A model generated the notes under the pieces. The model was given only the letters and a program-made list of their open reading frames with translations. It ran no database searches and was not told the DNA's origin. Positions 23,510 through 35,714 of a stretch of 64,000 bases of DNA are shown in pieces. Each line of letters starts with the position of its first letter. Positions within the stretch are counted from its first letter, which is position 1. A program made the position numbers and the translations under genes. This DNA comes from Larimichthys crocea (Eukaryota; Chordata; Actinopteri; Sciaenidae): contig NC_040016.1 of the NCBI RefSeq assembly GCF_000972845.2, positions 24,422,304-24,486,303 on the forward strand, read 5' to 3'.

Positions 23510-26500
23510 CGGTGGTCGAGCTTTATGGGTAGTGTAGGCCTTTCCGCTATCCAAAACATACGAATGAAAGTTTATTTCTCAGGCTAGAAAGAGAAAAAAA
23601 ACATACTGAGGGCCACAACATGAAGCTATCTTATTGTTGAATTATGAGTGACACTTTGGCGTGTTTGTGCTGAGAAACGTTGATGATATTATTAAAAGAA
23701 ATCTTTAACATAGTGTGGAAATATACATTTAATGCTTATATGAATCTTAAAGTATGTGCAGTTTGACTACTGATGCTTAAAGCTTGCTTAGAATAATGTT
23801 GAAACAAAAGGTGTTATTTTGAACTGCGCTTTGTAATGATAACAGGATGCGGCAACAGCTGCCTGGTGTTAGATAAGCTCTGTGCAGAATAGCAGTTATT
23901 GCACCACAGTGTGAAGCAAACAGGATGTGTCACTAGGCCTGTCTCTGAGAAAGGAGAAGGAGAATCCAAAACATACAAATAAAAGTTTATTTCTTAGGCT
24001 AGAAGGAGAAAAAAAAACATACTGAGGGCCACAACATGAAGCTATTTTATTGTTGAATTATCAGTGACACTTTGGCGTGTTTGTGCTGAGAAACGTTGAT
24101 GATATCAATAAAAGAAATCCTTAACAAAACAGTTCCGGGCAGAGGGTCCTCGGTTGTCTAATCAGATTGTAGCTTGCAGCGTCATGTATCGCTGTGGTCG
24201 GATTGTTATTATTGGAGTGAATGGACGGCTGGAGCTCTGCTCTGAGCGTCTCTTACCAGCGCAAACGGATTATACTGGAGTCAATGGACAACCCAGAGCG
24301 TTTCATACAGACGCGGAAGGGTACCTTTTACGTCGGTATCAGACGTCAAGGGGCGTGACAAAGCGTCGGTATTTTACGCGTTGGGAATGAGAACGGGTTG
24401 TTATTGAACACCAGTAAATGTTGCATCAGAGGTATTAGCTGCAGCCGATGAGATTGCCCTCCAGACATGTTTCACCTCTATCTGAAGTTTTACACGTTGC
24501 TTTTATATGAATAAAAATAATAATCACCTGAATACCTTTTATATAAAACCACCAGGTCGAACCTCGTAACGTTTCTGTAAACGTTGATTCCTGGATTGCA
24601 GGTCAATACAATTAACACTTGGATTAATAGTGTGAGACGGAGTCCGTCTGCCACTGTTCAGAAACCTGTGGGTAACGCTGCCATATTTTATACAGTCATT
24701 GTCACACACAATCCATGCAGTCATCCAAATCCTCCATCAGCTCCATCTGTTTATACCTACAGTTTTAGTTTTGCTGCTTAAATATTAATGACTTTATCAT
24801 TATATTTATATATTATGTTTATATTATATTGTTATTATATTAATGTCTGTTTGCTGCAGTGACATTACTGGGAGCATGGAAATGTTTCAAATGACTGAAA
24901 GCAGCTTTGCATCATTAAAGTAAATTGTGGAAGTTTTCAGAAATTTGCATTAAAAAGAACAAAAATACAGTTCCTTTTGTAAAAAGATGAAAAGGTTTAT
25001 AGTTCAAATGAAGCAATGGTTCTGATACTGACACACATGAAAATGATTTGTGAAAAATTAAATGTTCATGTTGAAGCCTGACAGAACAATCAGAACAACT
25101 ACCATTTACACTTCTCATCTTTATTTAGTTAAACAAGACTTTAATGAGAGGTGGAATACTGAAGACTGGAATACAGCACATCGACCTTCAGTTCAGCACT
25201 TCGCCAGTTTGGTGCCCTGTGAGCTGCTCTCTGTTCTCTTTTCCATCACCCATTTTGTCATAACAGAAGAAAATCTTTTCCTGTTTTATGCTTTGTACAA
25301 ACCATTAGTGTTGCCTCTCAGTATGTATAGTCATTTTTTCTACCAGAGAACCTAATTTTGTAATCTAATCATTTAACTGAACACAAGCCACAAGGACTCA
25401 AGAACAGTTCAATTCTGAGGCAGTTTCTGATTCTATAGACAATGACTGAGAGCTGACTAGTGAGGATGCTGAAATGCTGAAGAGGTGGAGTAAGGAGTCA
25501 GCCAGTGGTTAACATGTCCATAGTCCCATTATGATATGCAGAATGAGCCATGTCATAATACATTTGGAGTGTGGACCTTGCTGACTGTTGTTTGATCAGA
25601 GCTTAACTACAAGCTTAATTACAGCCTGGTACAAAAAACAGTTTTGGTCTCTGTAGCTAATTTCCCCGTTCATGACAACTGTACTGAGGGTGAATTTATA
25701 TACAACTCACCTGTTCACATTATATTAAGGCTTAAAGTTATGCAGAATTAAGAGCATGGCTGCTTTGATTGACAGGTGGATGCAGTTACAGGTGGCTTAT
25801 TTGAGCAACCAGGCTTCATCCAGCCCACCCCAGATCCACATCTTTGTCCATTTTTGGATTAGCTGATTAGCCATGGTAAAGCCTAATGCAGTGACTGATT
25901 AACCAATAAAAACATTTTCAAGCATGGAGAAGCCATCAACACGTATTTGAAGAGTTTCTTTCAAAGAGGCACTTATTCCAACTCTGAGTGGTGGCCCTGA
26001 CAGTACTTTAATTTACAATAACTTCAATAATCTAATAATTATTATTTATTCAATAATAAATGAAAAATGCCTTTCAGAAACCAGACATAGCCCACACACT
26101 GACACACATGTATCCACGCAGATACACCTACACATACAGACACACACACAGCAGTGTTTTCTAGCTCTCAGATGGCAGGCATAGCCACCGGTCGTCCTCT
26201 CACACCAGACACTGTGACGACACACCATACTGCTGTCTCTCTGTCTATCTGCCTGTCTGTCTGCCTGTCTGTCCGCCTGTCAGTACAGATCGACTGCTCC
26301 TGGAACTCAATCATGGGTGTAATGAGAAAAACTGGATACTGTGTTCCAAGCTGGTGTCCCATTCATTGTAATAAGTTGTTTATTGGGTGAATATTCTGAA
26401 AGAAAGCAAGACAAAAGAAAAAAAAAACGTTGGGTGGGTTTGTCTCTATGTGTGCCACTTTTCACATCACACAGACAATTCATTGATCATATAAAGAAGA

Positions 26501-27233
26501 AAGAAGTCAGACACAGCAGGAAGGTGCTCTTAGTTCACTCTTCATTCTCATAGTAGTTAATGAGGGACACTTCTGTCCTCTGTGTCTGCAGTGTCCTTCT
26601 TAACTATCCATATTTCTTTCTTTACCTTCAGTCTTTTGTTACTCACTTCTCCCGACTTCTTTACTTTCGTTCCTTTTGGTGCTTTCCTCTGTAATCTAGG
26701 GAATGCTTCTATTTTTCATCTTCTCCCATGCTGTTTCACTCTCTGTCATCTCTTCCCTGGAGTGGCAGTGGTAACAGAGCGTTATATTATAGCAGATGCG
26801 TCTTAACATGCACAACTGGAGTGGAACAATATTTTCAGGGAGGAGAGTATTGAGCCCAAGACTGGAAGCCCTGAGGGGGAACTGGTTCCTGCATGCTCCT
26901 ATATGTGCTATTGTGCTCAAGATTGACTGTATTTGTGGCGAATACAAAACATAAAAAACATCATGTCCCTTCAGTCTGCATGTTTGATGACTTGAAAACT
27001 CATTAGCACTTATGAGTTTTTAAATAAAACTCATAAGTGTTTTATGCGACATATTTTCTATTGGGGGGTCTGGAGGCCCTCCCCCAGAAAATTTTGTATT
27101 TCTTAGATGCAGTTTCCTGCATTCTAGTCAGTTTTAGGGTGACTTGCTAGACATGGCAAATCCTAAATCCCATCTGATTCATAGCTTGCATTCTCAGTTG
27201 CATGGCCTGCACAAGACAATACTATTTATCGGA
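23510..27233 (-). repeat. Right arm of the large inverted repeat
   Basis: On the minus strand this reads like 18878-22490. Its outer end is CTATTTATCGGA (complement of the left-arm start). Its inner end contains inverted 268-bp unit pieces (23510-23710, 23970-24120), split by an extra segment at 23714-23968 that the left arm lacks. The copy at 24154-24390 keeps a 78-codon open frame. Confidence 0.9.
23714..23968 (+). mobile_element. Insertion unique to the right arm, possible LTR fragment
   Basis: About 255 bp beginning TGTGGAAATATACATTTAAT interrupts the repeat unit, which resumes on the other side. It is absent from the left arm and from the other copies. The TG start and the base composition would suit part of a retroelement LTR, but no matching end, TATA box or target duplication was found. 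The identity is a guess; that it is an insertion is well supported. Confidence 0.45.
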
Positions 27234-29879
27234 AAGAAACAATAACCACTTAACTATGGACATCTAGAGATTATCATGTAAACAACAATGGCAAAATTGA
27301 GAAGACAAATTACTTCATACTCATGGTACTTGTAAATCTTTTTGTAATTGTTATCTATTAAAACCTCAGCAAACATTGTAAATGAATATCTGAATCTTCT
27401 TATGTGAAGTAAAGTCCATTTTTATTTCAAATGCAAGAACAAATTTAAAAACAGCATCTTCCAAATGTATTAATATAAAACATAAATGTAAAATGAGACT
27501 TTTTTAACTTGAGGTGGCCAGACAGAAGAAAAAAAAGATAACTGTAGAAAGATGGACTAGTCAAAAGTAAAAGTCTATGTAGACTAAGACAATGCAGACA
27601 AATATATACAGAGGTGGGTAGATAACCAATAAGATAAAATAAACAACAGTGATTTATATAGCAGACAACTGTTGCTGCTGCTGACTGTCAGCTGTAGAAA
27701 ACAGCAGTGGTCAAGTCAAGTCAGTTTTATTTCTATAGCACATCGACTTCCAGGCTGATGATATCAAAACTAACATGAACCCGAGTAAGCTATCTTCATA
27801 GATAGAAAGTGTAAGCTAGACTCCAAACTAGCATTCATTATTAGCTGTGTTGTTATTGCTATGTGGGTCCACAAATTAAATGAGCCTACATGTTGGTAAT
27901 TGGTTGTATGATAGGCTCATAAAAAGCCTGACTGATGACTTTTGACTTACCTTCTCAATTGTTGTTCCTTGCAATCTTAAAACCGAAGTTCCTTAGGTCC
28001 AGCTGTCCACTCCTCTTGGCCATGATGCCATTCTTTTGGCGAGAGCCAGGTTATAAAAAAACGCCTCCCGACTGAACGTGCCGTTCCTCGGTCACGGTAA
28101 CCTACTATCACATAGGTAATAGGCTGATTATCATAAAGCCACCCTAAATGTCAACTGGTAATTCTATTTCCAGTGTTATAGAAGTAAGTTCCATATGCAT
28201 TGATAAAATGCCACAAGGGATGGAAGAAGGGATGACCATTTTAGAAGAGGGATGATTTCGACCATTTTTTCCCCCAGGGGGGATGCCATACTGGTTATCA
28301 CCTGGAATGACTCGATGAGTCTTGAAGTTGAGTTCTTGTGTATACTGAGCACTCGCTACCTGCTTTTCTTCACTCTACTGTCCAACCAACCCTAACCATC
28401 TCAGTTGGGTTTAGGTTGGGTGATTGTGGAGGTCATGTGACACACCACACTCCTTCTTGGTCAAATAACCCTTACATAGCCTAGAAGTGTGTTTGGGGTC
28501 ATTGTCCTGTCGAATAACAAATTATGGTCCCACTATGGCATGTCGCTGAAGAATACTATGTTATATTTGTTTTTCTGAAGACAAATGAAGGAGTAATTAA
28601 AGCAAGGGAGACATTAGACTGAGCTACAGTCTACTCAGCAGCTGCACACATTTTTTCCTGACCTTCTCTTTAACAATATTTAGTCATGCACTGATGTAGT
28701 ATGGATAAACTGTGGCACACAGCTGGCTCTGCTGTAGTTCATCTCAACTTTGACCCTTATTAAGGAAGCTGTAATCTCATACCACTTCCTCTGCTGCAGT
28801 AACCATAGTAACAGTTACCAGTGCTGCAGACAGGAACTGACCAATGGGTGTGGCGTCTTCAAGCAGGGAGGCGGGCTCTTATTGGCCATTTCACCATAGT
28901 GCTGTTGTCTTTGTTGAAGGATGATTCACTGTTACATTTTATATTATTGTGAAACTAAATCATGTATGAGCCTCACTGTGTGTCTGTGGTTAATGATGAT
29001 TGTAAGTTGTAATTGGGGACCATGGCACAGTGGGATCCAGACCATCACTAACAGTACAGACAATGCAGGTTTTATTTCAAATGTTATAGTACTTCTTGAG
29101 ATGTGTGTCCAGTAGAATGTTTCTCTCTAAAATCATACTATCAGTATTCTTGATTGATTTTATGTATTTGTTTTGCATTCTGTTAGTGACTTTTTTCAGA
29201 CCAACACTCTGTCTCCATCGCAGAAAATGTTTCATACAGAACAAAGTGAAAACTCTCCACAGACCTGTACACTGAACACTGTCGTCTCCTCTCTGACTGT
29301 GCTACATCAGCTCAGCTCACTGTGATTGTTTTCAGTCTGAATGTGAACATCAACATCAACATGTGTTTGGAGGTAATTTGGGGATTTGAGGGTTTTCTCA
29401 GTCATTTGTAGTAAATCAGTGGGTATAACGTCTTTACTCCTGTAGGGTTTGTCATTAAGCAGATGCTGTCAGCAGTGCTCTCTCTTGTCGTCCTCTGTTG
29501 ACTGCTCTCACCACAGCAGCCTTATTGAAGCATGAAGCTTCAGTCTGTTTCCCAGTTCATGCTACAGTAGCTTTGGTTGTTTTTTGGGCATCTCTGTAAC
29601 CAACATCGTACAATGAATGTCTGTGTGAAGGTCTGTAGAGGGAGAGCACTTGTACACTACTACAACACATGTGATATAATGTGTTTGAGCTCATGGCCTT
29701 CAGCGATCAGAATATAGTTTATGATTCATAAAACACCATTATAATGCTCCAGTAATCACAAAAGTTAAAAGAAGCATATAAATATTTAATAAATGGTTTA
29801 TAACACATCATGTGTACAAAATGTTTGTGTATATATTTGAAAATAACTATAACTAAAACAAAAAATAAATATTATCAAC

Positions 29880-29996
29880 AAAGGGTTGCAGGGGCAGGAA
29901 AGAGCCACAGTTCGGATTCAAAACCGTGGGCTTCTGCAGCAAGGACAGAGGCTTCACACATAGGGCGGCAGCTCTACTGAGCTAAACACTGTCCCA
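29880..29996 (-). mobile_element. tRNA-derived SINE fragment
   Basis: On the minus strand it reads ACAGTGTTTAGCTCAGTAGA (A box), GCCTCTGTCCTTGCTGCAG, then TTTGAATCCGAACTGTGGCT (B-box region) and a TTTCCTGCCCC end. This matches the family at 4293-4495. The 3' part is truncated. Confidence 0.75.
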
Positions 29997-30206
29997 AATA
30001 AAGGCAGTTTTTAAACACCTACATTTGTCCTTATATCTGCTTACAGTGAATCATGTATTTTGTAGAAGCACTTACACCCTTATTATACTCTTATATAGTG
30101 CTTATAAAATAAGGGGTTGAAGTAAAGTATTGGGATGTCGTATGTTAGTGAAAGATTTTTCAGTCATCCACCTGTATGAGTTGTCAAGTCCCTTTTTAAA
30201 CAGGCG

Positions 30207-30592
30207 TGTTGCGGGGTTCTCTTTCTAACCACCTCGATGTTTCCAAAAAATCCAGGCTTAGTCGGAAAAATTGATGTTTCTGATTTATTGCCCCACCTTC
30301 ACCAAGTGCAAACAGTGCCAATCTTTACAAATACAAAAAAAAAGTGAATGAAACAAAATACTCTATATACTAAAAATGTGTTCTTCAATAACTCAACTTT
30401 ACAAGAAAACCAATATATTCTGATGCTTAATCGCTGTTACCTCCTCTGTATAACTCCATTCACTCAGCAGGGCCCAGGCAGCCCCTTTTATAGTCGTAGT
30501 CCCTCTCACTAGGTCTAATACATTAAAAAAAAAATAACACAGACATCTTTTTCTTATTATAACACACATTTTCTCCACACATGACCACAACA
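30207..30592 (-). mobile_element. Probable solo LTR of a retrotransposon, antisense to cadps
   Basis: On the minus strand the segment begins TGTTGTGGTCATGTG and ends CCCCGCAACA, giving TGTTG...CAACA ends. A TATA-like CTATAAAAGGGG lies at about 30483-30494 and a polyadenylation signal CAATAAATC at about 30284, an order and spacing that suit an LTR (U3-R-U5). No target-site duplication was found with these limits (a TGTCTAATG start at 30603 is an alternative), and no internal retroelement coding region is nearby. It lies about 620 bp upstream of the first visible cadps exon. Confidence 0.5.
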
Positions 30593-31214
30593 AACATTAG
30601 ACAGAAATTATGTGAGTTGTGTGTCTGTGTGTATGTGCTGCATGTGCGCGGCTGCAGTCAGTGACGGAGCTGTTCCGTCACAAGGCGTCAAACTGATGAC
30701 CACAGTATTGATCACAGTGCCTGTACTTTTCATTAAACCATAAACAAACGGTAAATGTGCGCTGTCTCACTTCAGATAGGCCTTTCTCCTTCATGAACTA
30801 TAACCACAGGAGTCAAAGCGAGACTCTGACTAGACTATTACACGCTAACAGCTGGATCTAAATCTCTTAGCCTTCCCTTTTCTTATATTTAGAATATTTT
30901 TCAACCATTACTTTTGCCATCAGTGCAGGTACAGGCAGAAAACTCTGGATTATCTTGACATTCACTGTTTTCCAAACAACCATATTGCCTTGGATCCATA
31001 CTGTAGCATCTAAGGTTCTCTCTCCATGAAACACAAACAAAATGTATTTAATTGCAGACCATCTCAACAAATACATTTTACTGAGCTCATATACTTTTTA
31101 ATTTATTTACTTTGTTTTAAAAATGATAGTTTTGTTTTTAGTTTTTATTTGGAGTTGTATTTGTGTGTCTCTATAACTACCTATTTGTCTCCTGTCTGTT
31201 AATGTCTCCTTCAG

Positions 31215-31328
31215 ATCAGTAAGCAGCACCTGCAGACAGTCAAAGAGCGTTTCCAGGCTTTCCTCAACGGAGAAACTCAGATTGTGGCTGATGAGGCTTT
31301 CATCAATGCTGTCCAGAGCTACTATGAT
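31215..31328 (+). CDS. cadps: CADPS (CAPS1) internal exon, probably exon 2 of the gene
   Basis: This is the first visible coding exon (38 codons, phase 0 at both ends) of calcium-dependent secretion activator 1. CADPS is a cytosolic and peripheral-membrane protein that primes dense-core and synaptic vesicles before calcium-triggered fusion, working with PI(4,5)P2 and SNAREs. The exon encodes [20 protein letters not shown] and continues to the hallmark [15 protein letters not shown]. The acceptor is ...CCTTCAG and the donor GTGAGT. In mammalian CADPS this peptide directly follows the long first exon ending in ARRQQK, which is absent here. All eight exons join in frame (402 codons, residues 1-38 of that stretch here). 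CADPS2 is the alternative; the PH-domain exon favours CADPS1. Confidence 0.95.
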
Positions 31329-33967
31329 GTGAGTGTGTGATCTGTTTCATGGATATTTCACTATTTTGGAGTTTACCAAATGAATATTTAATGTTATCTT
31401 TTTTAAACTTTTGTTTGTCACCCATTCTACATTATTATTTTTAAATGTCAAATATCTGCAACCTTTATGTATTTTTAGATTTCTAATACAGTAACATTTG
31501 CTAGTTGTTGCGTTCCCCTTGTGCGCCTCCTCTGGTTTAAAATGAATCTGCCCATGCAGGAAAAGCAATAATGGGGTGAAAAGTATCCAAACCTCAGCAG
31601 AGAGAACTTGTCTTGGCTCTGATAAATGATGCAGAGCGTGCACCGAGCTCCTCAGGGCAGTCTTAATAATGTGCTCCCAGACACCCAGGATTCAGCGGGC
31701 TTGATCCACCCAGAATAGAAGACGGAAATAAAATGTGCGAAAGAAGAGCCAGTGTCTTCTATGCAGCTCTACATAGTCTGGTTTGCACTGTTCATTTACA
31801 ACGTGACATTTGACATAAAGTATACAAAGTGACTCACAGTGAGCAAATCTCTCTTCCACATTACAAGAAGCCAATAATAAGTCAAAGATCAGGGCTGTGT
31901 GTTGTTTGTTACTGTAAACACAGAATAATTAGAGACACAATGTGGTTATTTATTTGTACATTAAACCAAAAACTGCATTTTTCACAAACCTGAACCTAAA
32001 CCTTACATCACAGTTTAGCAATCTATCATAATTACAAATAATGTCTGCTGAGCTGTATGTGTGTGTGTACATACTAAAAGCTGTTGGGTGCTAGAACAAA
32101 ACAAGGGAGTGCATCTGTGTTGGTTTGGTGGTGCTGACACATTGACTGACACTTCCTTATCAGTTAATGTGGCAGCACAAGCAAGCCAAATGAGACCAGT
32201 GTAATATTTGACAGATGAAGCTTGTGGCACAGGTTATCCAATTCAATTAAAACCTAAAGCTCTCAGCTTGGCTTTAGCCTCAGGCTAAAACTGACGCAGT
32301 CAGACGGAGAGATAGGACATAGACAGAAATAGAAAGAGAGGAAAACAGAGACAAAGGGTTATAAAGAGCGGGGCAGTGTCAACAGCAGGTGGCAGGAATT
32401 TACCACCCATCAATCACAAGCGTGTATGCAGTCTTTCAAATATGAATCAGCTTTCAAGCAACACAAAAATGTTTAGTTTGGGAACATTCAAATTTGGCTT
32501 TGTTTTTGATTGATTGGCAGAATGGAGGGGAATGGAATTTCATCTGTGCTTTGAAAATACATAAGAAACAAAACAGTCCATTCTCCTCACATTTAAAGCA
32601 TGAGAGCCTGCCTCTCCAGTTTGAACTGGCCTATCAGGTCAAAGCTCTAGAATGGAGGGTCACCAAGTTATCAGGTCTTATTTCATTCTTCAACATGTGA
32701 ACAAAAATACTGTATGTTCAAAATAAATGATCTGTACACCATTCAGCATTTATCTTAATTAGTTATCATTTCATGACACATGCAGTATCCAATCAAATCT
32801 GTGAACCTGCCTGCTTATACACCACATGAAACCACTGCTGTTGAGGTGCACTTTCTCATTAAGACAAAGGACTCAAACACTGACAGGTTATGATTGGATT
32901 ACATCATGTCATGTCATGTTTTTTAAGAAATACCTTATTTCCAATGTCCAATTCTTTCTTTTCCAAAGAAACAAAAAAGAAGAACAAAGAACATTGTGTG
33001 GGAGAACAGACATCTTTCTCAACAAAAATGACTCAGCATGAGGGAGTTAATGCTTCCTTACATGTCACTTTCTAGAACCCTGTACCCATGATTCTGACTA
33101 ATGCATAGACCTTACTGTCAGTAGTTTTCTACTGAGTCTCTATTCAGACTGTGGACATTGCGATTGCTTTTTAAATGTGAATTTTTCAATGCTGTGAGCA
33201 ATGCTGTTGTTTGATGTTTTCTAATCACTCTTGTGGTCAGCTCTTGTTATATAATTGACACATTTGCAATGTATTGTTCAGTTTATTTATCAGACATGAC
33301 AGAAAAAGTGTTTCCATTAGTGAATGACCACCTGAAAATAAGAATTGTTTTGTTTTTGGTACGATAGAATGAACCTTTTTTATTTACAGAGCAGGTCCTC
33401 TTCCACAGACTCCACTATGTTTCTACAGTAAGACAGAGTGGACACACAAAACAATGGCTCTATAGGACCTTATGCTTGGAGGGGAGGGTGAGGCGAGGGT
33501 CAGTCTGCAACCTTCACTAGATATCACTAAATCCCACACACTGGACCTTGAAGCTCCAGTTAAAGAAATGAGTTCTTTCAGACAATTTAAACAAAACAAC
33601 AAAACGTACTTTTACTTTACTGTGTCCATGTGTCCATGGAGATGCGAGCGAAGATGCAATGCAGAAATGAGTGGGTCTTTATATCGCAATGTGTAACTGC
33701 AGCAAGTTGCATGAGTGTTACATTACAAACACCACAAATTAAAGATTTTCAATATGTTTCAAGTAAAGTATGAATGGAAACAAAAAAGTGTGAAGGGCTG
33801 CAGTGCACTGCAAGTAGTGGGAATTTTAGCAACATATAAATAATTCTTGTGAGTTGTACCACTGTGAGGATGGAACTCACTCAGGGGCATACATTGGTGG
33901 TGTCAGTCTGTTGCTGTGTTGCTGCAGTTTTAGAATCCTGTAATCAAGATTCACCACCAGAGTTTCA

Positions 33968-34027
<60 letters not shown>

Positions 34028-34079
34028 AAAAAACAACAAACAACAAACAAGTAATCTGTCAATTCAAAACTGATTACAG
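31329..34079 (+). other. cadps: cadps intron between the first two visible exons
   Basis: This 2.75-kb intron has GTGAGT at its start and TTACAG at its end. It contains AT-rich, mostly unique-looking sequence. Around 33470-33560 the text CACTAAATCCCACACACTGG suggests an old interspersed repeat. The last 110 bp hold a (CA)n tract and an A-rich stretch. No alternative exon was recognised. Confidence 0.85.
33969..34022. repeat. (AC)n tract 58 bp upstream of a cadps exon
   Basis: About 27 AC dinucleotides, followed by an A-rich stretch of AAC-like repeats. The tract sits close to the acceptor at 34079/34080. CA repeats in RNA are known binding sites for hnRNP L. Confidence 0.95.
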
Positions 34080-34412
34080 GTCTTCCTGAAAAGTGACCGT
34101 GTGTCCCGGATGGTGCAGAGCGGTGGCTGTTCAGCCAGCGACTCTCGTGAGGTTTTTAAGAAGCACATAGAGAAGAGGGTGCGCAGCCTGCCTGAGATCG
34201 ATGGCTTGAGCAAAGAGACAGTGCTGAGCTCCTGGATGGCCAAGTTTGATACCATCTACCGAGGTGAAGAGGACCCGAGGAAACACCAGCAGAGAATGAC
34301 GGCCAGTGCCGCCTCCGAGCTCATCCTCAGCAAGGACCAGCTGTACGAGATGTTCCAGCAGATCCTGGGCATCAAGAAGTTTGAGCACCAGCTTCTCTAT
34401 AATGCCTGCCAG
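34080..34412 (+). CDS. cadps: CADPS (CAPS1) large internal exon upstream of the C2 domain
   Basis: 111 codons (residues 39-149 of the visible stretch), phase 0 at both ends. The donor is GTAAGT and the acceptor CTGATTACAG. It encodes [20 protein letters not shown], the [20 protein letters not shown] and [20 protein letters not shown] segments, and ends [14 protein letters not shown]. All are near-identical in order to vertebrate CADPS. This conserved helical region precedes the C2 domain; I do not assign a catalytic role. The acceptor lacks a normal polypyrimidine tract (see findings). No frameshift or stop was seen. Confidence 0.97.
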
Positions 34413-34967
34413 GTAAGTCCTCAAACAAATATTTCATTATGAGGTATGTGCATGACTTGTCTGTGCATATTTTATGAAGCTGTGGTGGGTGGCAGAGGCA
34501 ATTAACATCTGTGAAAGTAAGGCTGTAGCACAGGAACATATAGTCCCATTCTTAATCCTGCCTCCAAAGGTCTGCATGGCTCAGGTTTTCTTTCCAGCCA
34601 GGGAATCTGACATGTGGACAGATATCCAGAGGTCTGGAACCAGGCTGCTCCTGGTGACATTGCACTGGATTACTATTAATTTTTTAGAGAGAAATGTTTG
34701 TTGAAATGTTTTAATTTAACATTGATTTTACAGTAAAAATCAAATAAATGGAACAGAAAAAATGGCTACACACCAACAGGCCCTGTCTGTGGACTGTGCA
34801 CAAAAGAGTTATAGAATACACTAAAGGAAAGAGAAAACCCTAAAAGCACAATATGTCCTTTTTAAAACATCTCCAATTTCTTAATGTGCAGAATAACATC
34901 AGGTGTATGGAGGCTTTGTCAGCTTTTAGTGTAAACTGAAAGCAGTCCGAGCATGGAGGAGGAATAA

Positions 34968-35195
34968 ATGGTAAATGGTGAATGGACTGTACTTATATAT
35001 CTCCTTTCTAGTCTTCCGACCACTCAAAGCTCTTTACAGTACATATCTCATTCACCCATTCACACACATGCATACACTGATGGCATTGGCTGCCATGCAA
35101 GGTGCCAACTGCTCATCAGTTTTAGGAGCTAACCATTCACACACCGATGGCACAGCCATACAGGCTTGTATGCATAGACTATCCAATGTTTAAGT
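34968..35195 (+). repeat. Abundant teleost interspersed repeat
   Basis: The sequence reads ATGGTAAATGGTGAATGGAC, CTTTCTAGTCTTCCGACCA, CTCAAAGCTCTTTACAGTAC, CATTCACCCATTCACACAC and GGCTGCCATGCAAGGTGCC, the order of a very common fish repeat known to me from memory. Class not assigned. Non-coding. Confidence 0.75.
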
Positions 35196-35638
35196 GCCAG
35201 GTATTGTATCATTAGAAAATGTGGATGGGTGGAAAATTAGTTATTAACATATGCAGAATGTAATGAGGATAACAAGCAGAGAGCTGGGCTGTAAAGGCAG
35301 ATTGATGTGGTAATAATGTGTCCAGTCCGTCTGCAGCTGGAGGCTGGCCTACAGGTACTCAGCTAGTCTTTTGTCAGTGCTCACCCCATAACTGGAAAGA
35401 CTGTTGGGGGGTGAATCCTGCTCACTGCCAGAGTTCCTTAATCCTTTTATCTTTCTATTCCCTCTACAGTTTGACATCAGTGGAGGGTTGATGTCTTAGA
35501 GTACAATATGTCCACTGTAAGTCGACTAAATCTGAAAACACATCTTTTACTGTTTTTCACCCTGTGCCCAGACTAAGCAGAATTTTTCATACTCAGAAAC
35601 AGTGCTTTTTGAAGGAGCAGGTGAATCTGAACAATCAG

Positions 35639-35701
35639 CCCATCCATCCATCCATCCATCCATCCATCCATCCATCCATCCATCCATCCATCCATCCATC
35701 C
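35639..35701. repeat. (CATC)n microsatellite
   Basis: About 15 perfect CATC units. The Met-Asp-Gly-Trp frame on the minus strand is a translation of this repeat, not a gene. Confidence 0.95.
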
Positions 35702-35714
35702 TAACTCCTAGCTG

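Larger units (their letters stand above)
1..31214 (+). other. cadps: Intron (probably cadps intron 1, 3' part) holding many repeats
   Basis: No exon of any gene could be recognised on either strand here. The first visible coding exon begins at 31215 and is the one that follows the long low-complexity N-terminal exon in mammalian CADPS, so this stretch is inferred to be the downstream part of a large first intron. The promoter and first exon are not in the window. Stretches between the repeats listed separately (for example 700-2400, 7300-8900, 9400-11000, 13800-14900 and 27250-29880) look like ordinary AT-rich, unique-looking intron sequence with nothing I can name. An unrelated intronic non-coding RNA cannot be excluded from sequence alone. 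Confidence 0.65.

Noticed and set aside
33849..34073. Thr-His or Val-Cys repeat frames at CA/TG tracts (also 41101-41565, 43145-43405, 55316-55648)
   Set aside because: Dinucleotide repeats lack stop codons in some frames; these are not genes.
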